This document shows, piece by piece, positions 6,058 through 7,970 of a DNA stretch of 7,970 nucleotides. Under the pieces are notes generated by a model. That model did no database searches. It saw nothing but the letters and a program-made list of their open reading frames with translations, and had not been told where the DNA came from. Location of the stretch: NCBI GenBank assembly GCA_025356795.1, contig JANXRR010000379.1:1-7970 (forward strand). Direction: 5' to 3'. Source of the stretch: Bacteroidia bacterium (lineage in GTDB: Bacteria; Bacteroidota; Bacteroidia; Cytophagales; Cyclobacteriaceae). A program made the position numbers and the translations under genes. The number at the start of each line of letters is the position of its first letter. The first letter of the stretch is position 1.

Positions 6058-7970
6058 TTACTTTTTGAAATACACTTTAAAGGTTGATCCTTCGTTCACT
6101 TCACTTTCAATTTCTATTCTCCCTCCAAGGGCAGTAATTTGTGTTTTCACGAGGTAAAGGCCTAACCCTTTTCCGTCAAGGTGAATATGAAACCGGCTGT
6201 AAAGAGTAAATAGCTTTTCGCGATGAACAGTGAGATCGATGCCCAAACCGTTATCTGCAACACTCAGGCAAATTTCATTTTCCAATGTTTCCGTTTTAAC
6301 GGTAATGATGGGAAGGCGGCCGGGATGTTTGTATTTAAGCGCGTTGCTTATCAGGTTGTAAAGAATGCTTTCCAGGTAAGGTTTTACAGTGCAAATACGT
6401 TCTGCCTCTTCAAAGTTACTTGTAACAACGGCATGGGTGGTGGCAATTTCTCGTTCCATGGTTTCCACAACTTTCGTGAACTCCGTGGCCAAGTCAACAA
6501 TAGTAAGGTTAGACTCGCTATTTTTTCTGAATTCCAATATAGTATTCAAATCCTTTACTACTTCGTCCAACTCTTGCGTTGTGTGAACAAGCTTAGGATA
6601 GATATTTTCCTTTTCTTCAGGATTATCTTTAACTAATCCCAGAAGCTGCCCCAACCCTAAGATCCTCGCCACGGGTGCTCGCAGATTGTGTGCTGCAATA
6701 AAGGCAAACTGTTCCAGTTGTTGATTGTATTCCATTAACTCGCGTGTGCGTTTGGTAACTTCCATCTCCAGGTTTTCATTTTGCTTTGCAACCAGGTCGC
6801 GCTGTGCCGATATTTCTTCTTGGCTTTGCATTAGCTCTTCGTTTTGAGCAGCCAGTTCATCACTTTGCGCGATCAATGTTTGGTTCTTCACTTTAATCTC
6901 ATCCTCACTTTTTATCAACGCCCCGTTAGTTTCCTGAAGCTCTTTTGTTTTTTGGTTAACTGCTTCTTCCAATCCCCGGTTTGCTTGCAGTATAGTTCTG
7001 GTACGAGCAACAAAAATGAGAATTACTATTCCTACGAAGCCAAAAATAATTAACGATTGATACCACCAGGTCCTCCACCAGGGAGGTAAAACATGAATAA
7101 TAAGTGAGGTGCCCTTTTCATTCCAAAGGCCGTCATTGTTGCGAGCCTTTATGCGGAAAACATAAGTAGCGGGATCTAGGTTAGTGAAAGTGGCAGAGCG
7201 TTGTGTACCTGCCTGTATCCAATTTTTGTCAAAACCTTCGAGCTTATAAGCGTACTGATTTTTATGACTCGCGGTGAAATTAATACCTACATAATGCAAT
7301 GAGAAAAAATTATGACTGTAATTCAGGTATATCTCTTTTGTTTCAGCAATATTATTTTTCAAAATGCCATCTAGGGCATTTGGCACAATGGAGCTATTAA
7401 ATATTTTTAAGTCAGTTATATAAACGGAAGGCTTATTAGGATTATCAAAGATGCTATCAGGGAAAAATGCGTTAACCCCTTTTCCGCCAACAAACATTTT
7501 ACCATCTTTATTTTTGAAGAATGATTTCCTCCTCAGTTCGTTAGAAAGCAAACCATCACTTTCATCGAAGTTTTTGAATGTTTTAGTTTTCGGATTAAAA
7601 ACAGCGAGCCCTTTGCTTGTTCCTACCCACAAGTTTCCTTTTGCATCTTCCAGAATGCCCTGAACAAAATTCACGGGCAATCCTTCCTTTACGGTATAGC
7701 TTACAAATTTCTTTGGACTTACCATCTGATGAAGCCCACCGCTGGAACCAATCCACAGCGTGCCCTTGTGATCCTCAAAAATACAATTGACCTGATCACT
7801 GGCTTTGGTGGAGTCTTCTCCTATATTAACGGGTGTTACTTGCTTCGTCTCCAACGAGTAGATATGCAGGCCGCTTCCACCACCCACCCAAAGAGTGTGC
7901 TGCTTATCTTCCACCAGTGTAAAGTGAATTTGATCTCCGTCATGAGGGTATCCAAACGGGTTGGTAAAAA
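6058..7970 (-). CDS. Two-component-regulator-propeller/Y_Y_Y sensor histidine kinase, C-terminal 636 residues (partial)
   Basis: The frame is open through the right edge, so the N-terminus is missing. Numbering is from the edge. Propeller blades appear as TLWVGG.SGLHIY, TLWIGSSGGLHQM, NLWVGTSKGLAVF and KMFVGGKGVNAFF (about residues 25-170). A Y_Y_Y domain follows (about 218-300; YAYKLEGFDKNW, ATYVFRIKARNNDGLW), then WWRTWWYQ and one transmembrane helix (about 305-321). A Gln/Glu-rich coiled coil (about 328-420) leads to a HisKA domain with His427 in FIAAHNLRAPVARILG. The HATPase_c domain has the N-box LYNLISNALKYKHP, the G1 box VADNGLGID and the G2 box GKGLGLYLVKTQ. It would sense a periplasmic ligand and autophosphorylate in the cytoplasm. 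Unlike classical hybrid two-component systems, it has no receiver or AraC-type HTH after the kinase; it ends at FKVYFKK. No response regulator lies in the window. Confidence 0.92.
   Translation of the reverse strand, partial: FTNPFGYPHDGDQIHFTLVEDKQHTLWVGGGSGLHIYSLETKQVTPVNIGEDSTKASDQVNCIFEDHKGTLWIGSSGGLHQMVSPKKFVSYTVKEGLPVNFVQGILEDAKGNLWVGTSKGLAVFNPKTKTFKNFDESDGLLSNELRRKSFFKNKDGKMFVGGKGVNAFFPDSIFDNPNKPSVYITDLKIFNSSIVPNALDGILKNNIAETKEIYLNYSHNFFSLHYVGINFTASHKNQYAYKLEGFDKNWIQAGTQRSATFTNLDPATYVFRIKARNNDGLWNEKGTSLIIHVLPPWWRTWWYQSLIIFGFVGIVILIFVARTRTILQANRGLEEAVNQKTKELQETNGALIKSEDEIKVKNQTLIAQSDELAAQNEELMQSQEEISAQRDLVAKQNENLEMEVTKRTRELMEYNQQLEQFAFIAAHNLRAPVARILGLGQLLGLVKDNPEEKENIYPKLVHTTQELDEVVKDLNTILEFRKNSESNLTIVDLATEFTKVVETMEREIATTHAVVTSNFEEAERICTVKPYLESILYNLISNALKYKHPGRLPIITVKTETLENEICLSVADNGLGIDLTVHREKLFTLYSRFHIHLDGKGLGLYLVKTQITALGGRIEIESEVNEGSTFKVYFKK

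Overview
The window looks like chromosomal DNA of a member of the Bacteroidota, probably of Cytophagales type. Four things point that way: start codons without Shine-Dalgarno sequences, promoter-like TAnnTTTG boxes, a sensor kinase with a two-component-regulator propeller and a Y_Y_Y domain, and an H-box of the AHNLRAP type. I see no rRNA, tRNA, CRISPR array, intact insertion sequence or phage gene. The genus assignment is inference.

Layout. At the left edge (1-116, minus) is the signal-peptide start of an exported protein. It diverges from a saccharopine/lysine-6-dehydrogenase-like oxidoreductase (265-1383, plus) across a gap with two palindromes. The dehydrogenase converges, with a 19-bp gap, on a cationic-amino-acid-type APC permease (1403-3067, minus). 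The permease diverges from a small stand-alone DEDDy 3'-5' exonuclease (3222-3821, plus), whose 3' end overlaps the 3' end of a TetA-like MFS drug exporter (3802-5049, minus) by 20 bp. A 573-bp stretch without an intact gene follows (5050-5622). It is not featureless. On the minus strand it carries what looks like the frameshifted tail of a second histidine kinase. On the plus strand it carries a good Bacteroidota promoter match followed by a 37-codon signal-peptide-like ORF that ends 6 bp before, and in the same frame as, a bleomycin-resistance-like VOC gene (5623-5982, plus). The right end is the C-terminal 636 residues of a propeller/Y_Y_Y sensor histidine kinase (6058-7970, minus), cut by the window edge.

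How the genes fit together. Gene orientation alternates, so most genes are probably transcribed singly and there is no long operon. A possible functional pair is the lysine-dehydrogenase-like enzyme with the cationic amino acid permease, which would suit uptake and catabolism of a basic amino acid; this is inference. The MFS exporter and the VOC protein are both of drug-resistance-type families, but nothing shows co-regulation. I do not see a clear new multi-gene system. The most unusual part is the 5.05-5.62 kb junction, where gene debris, a promoter and a short leader-like ORF sit immediately upstream of an A+T-rich VOC gene.
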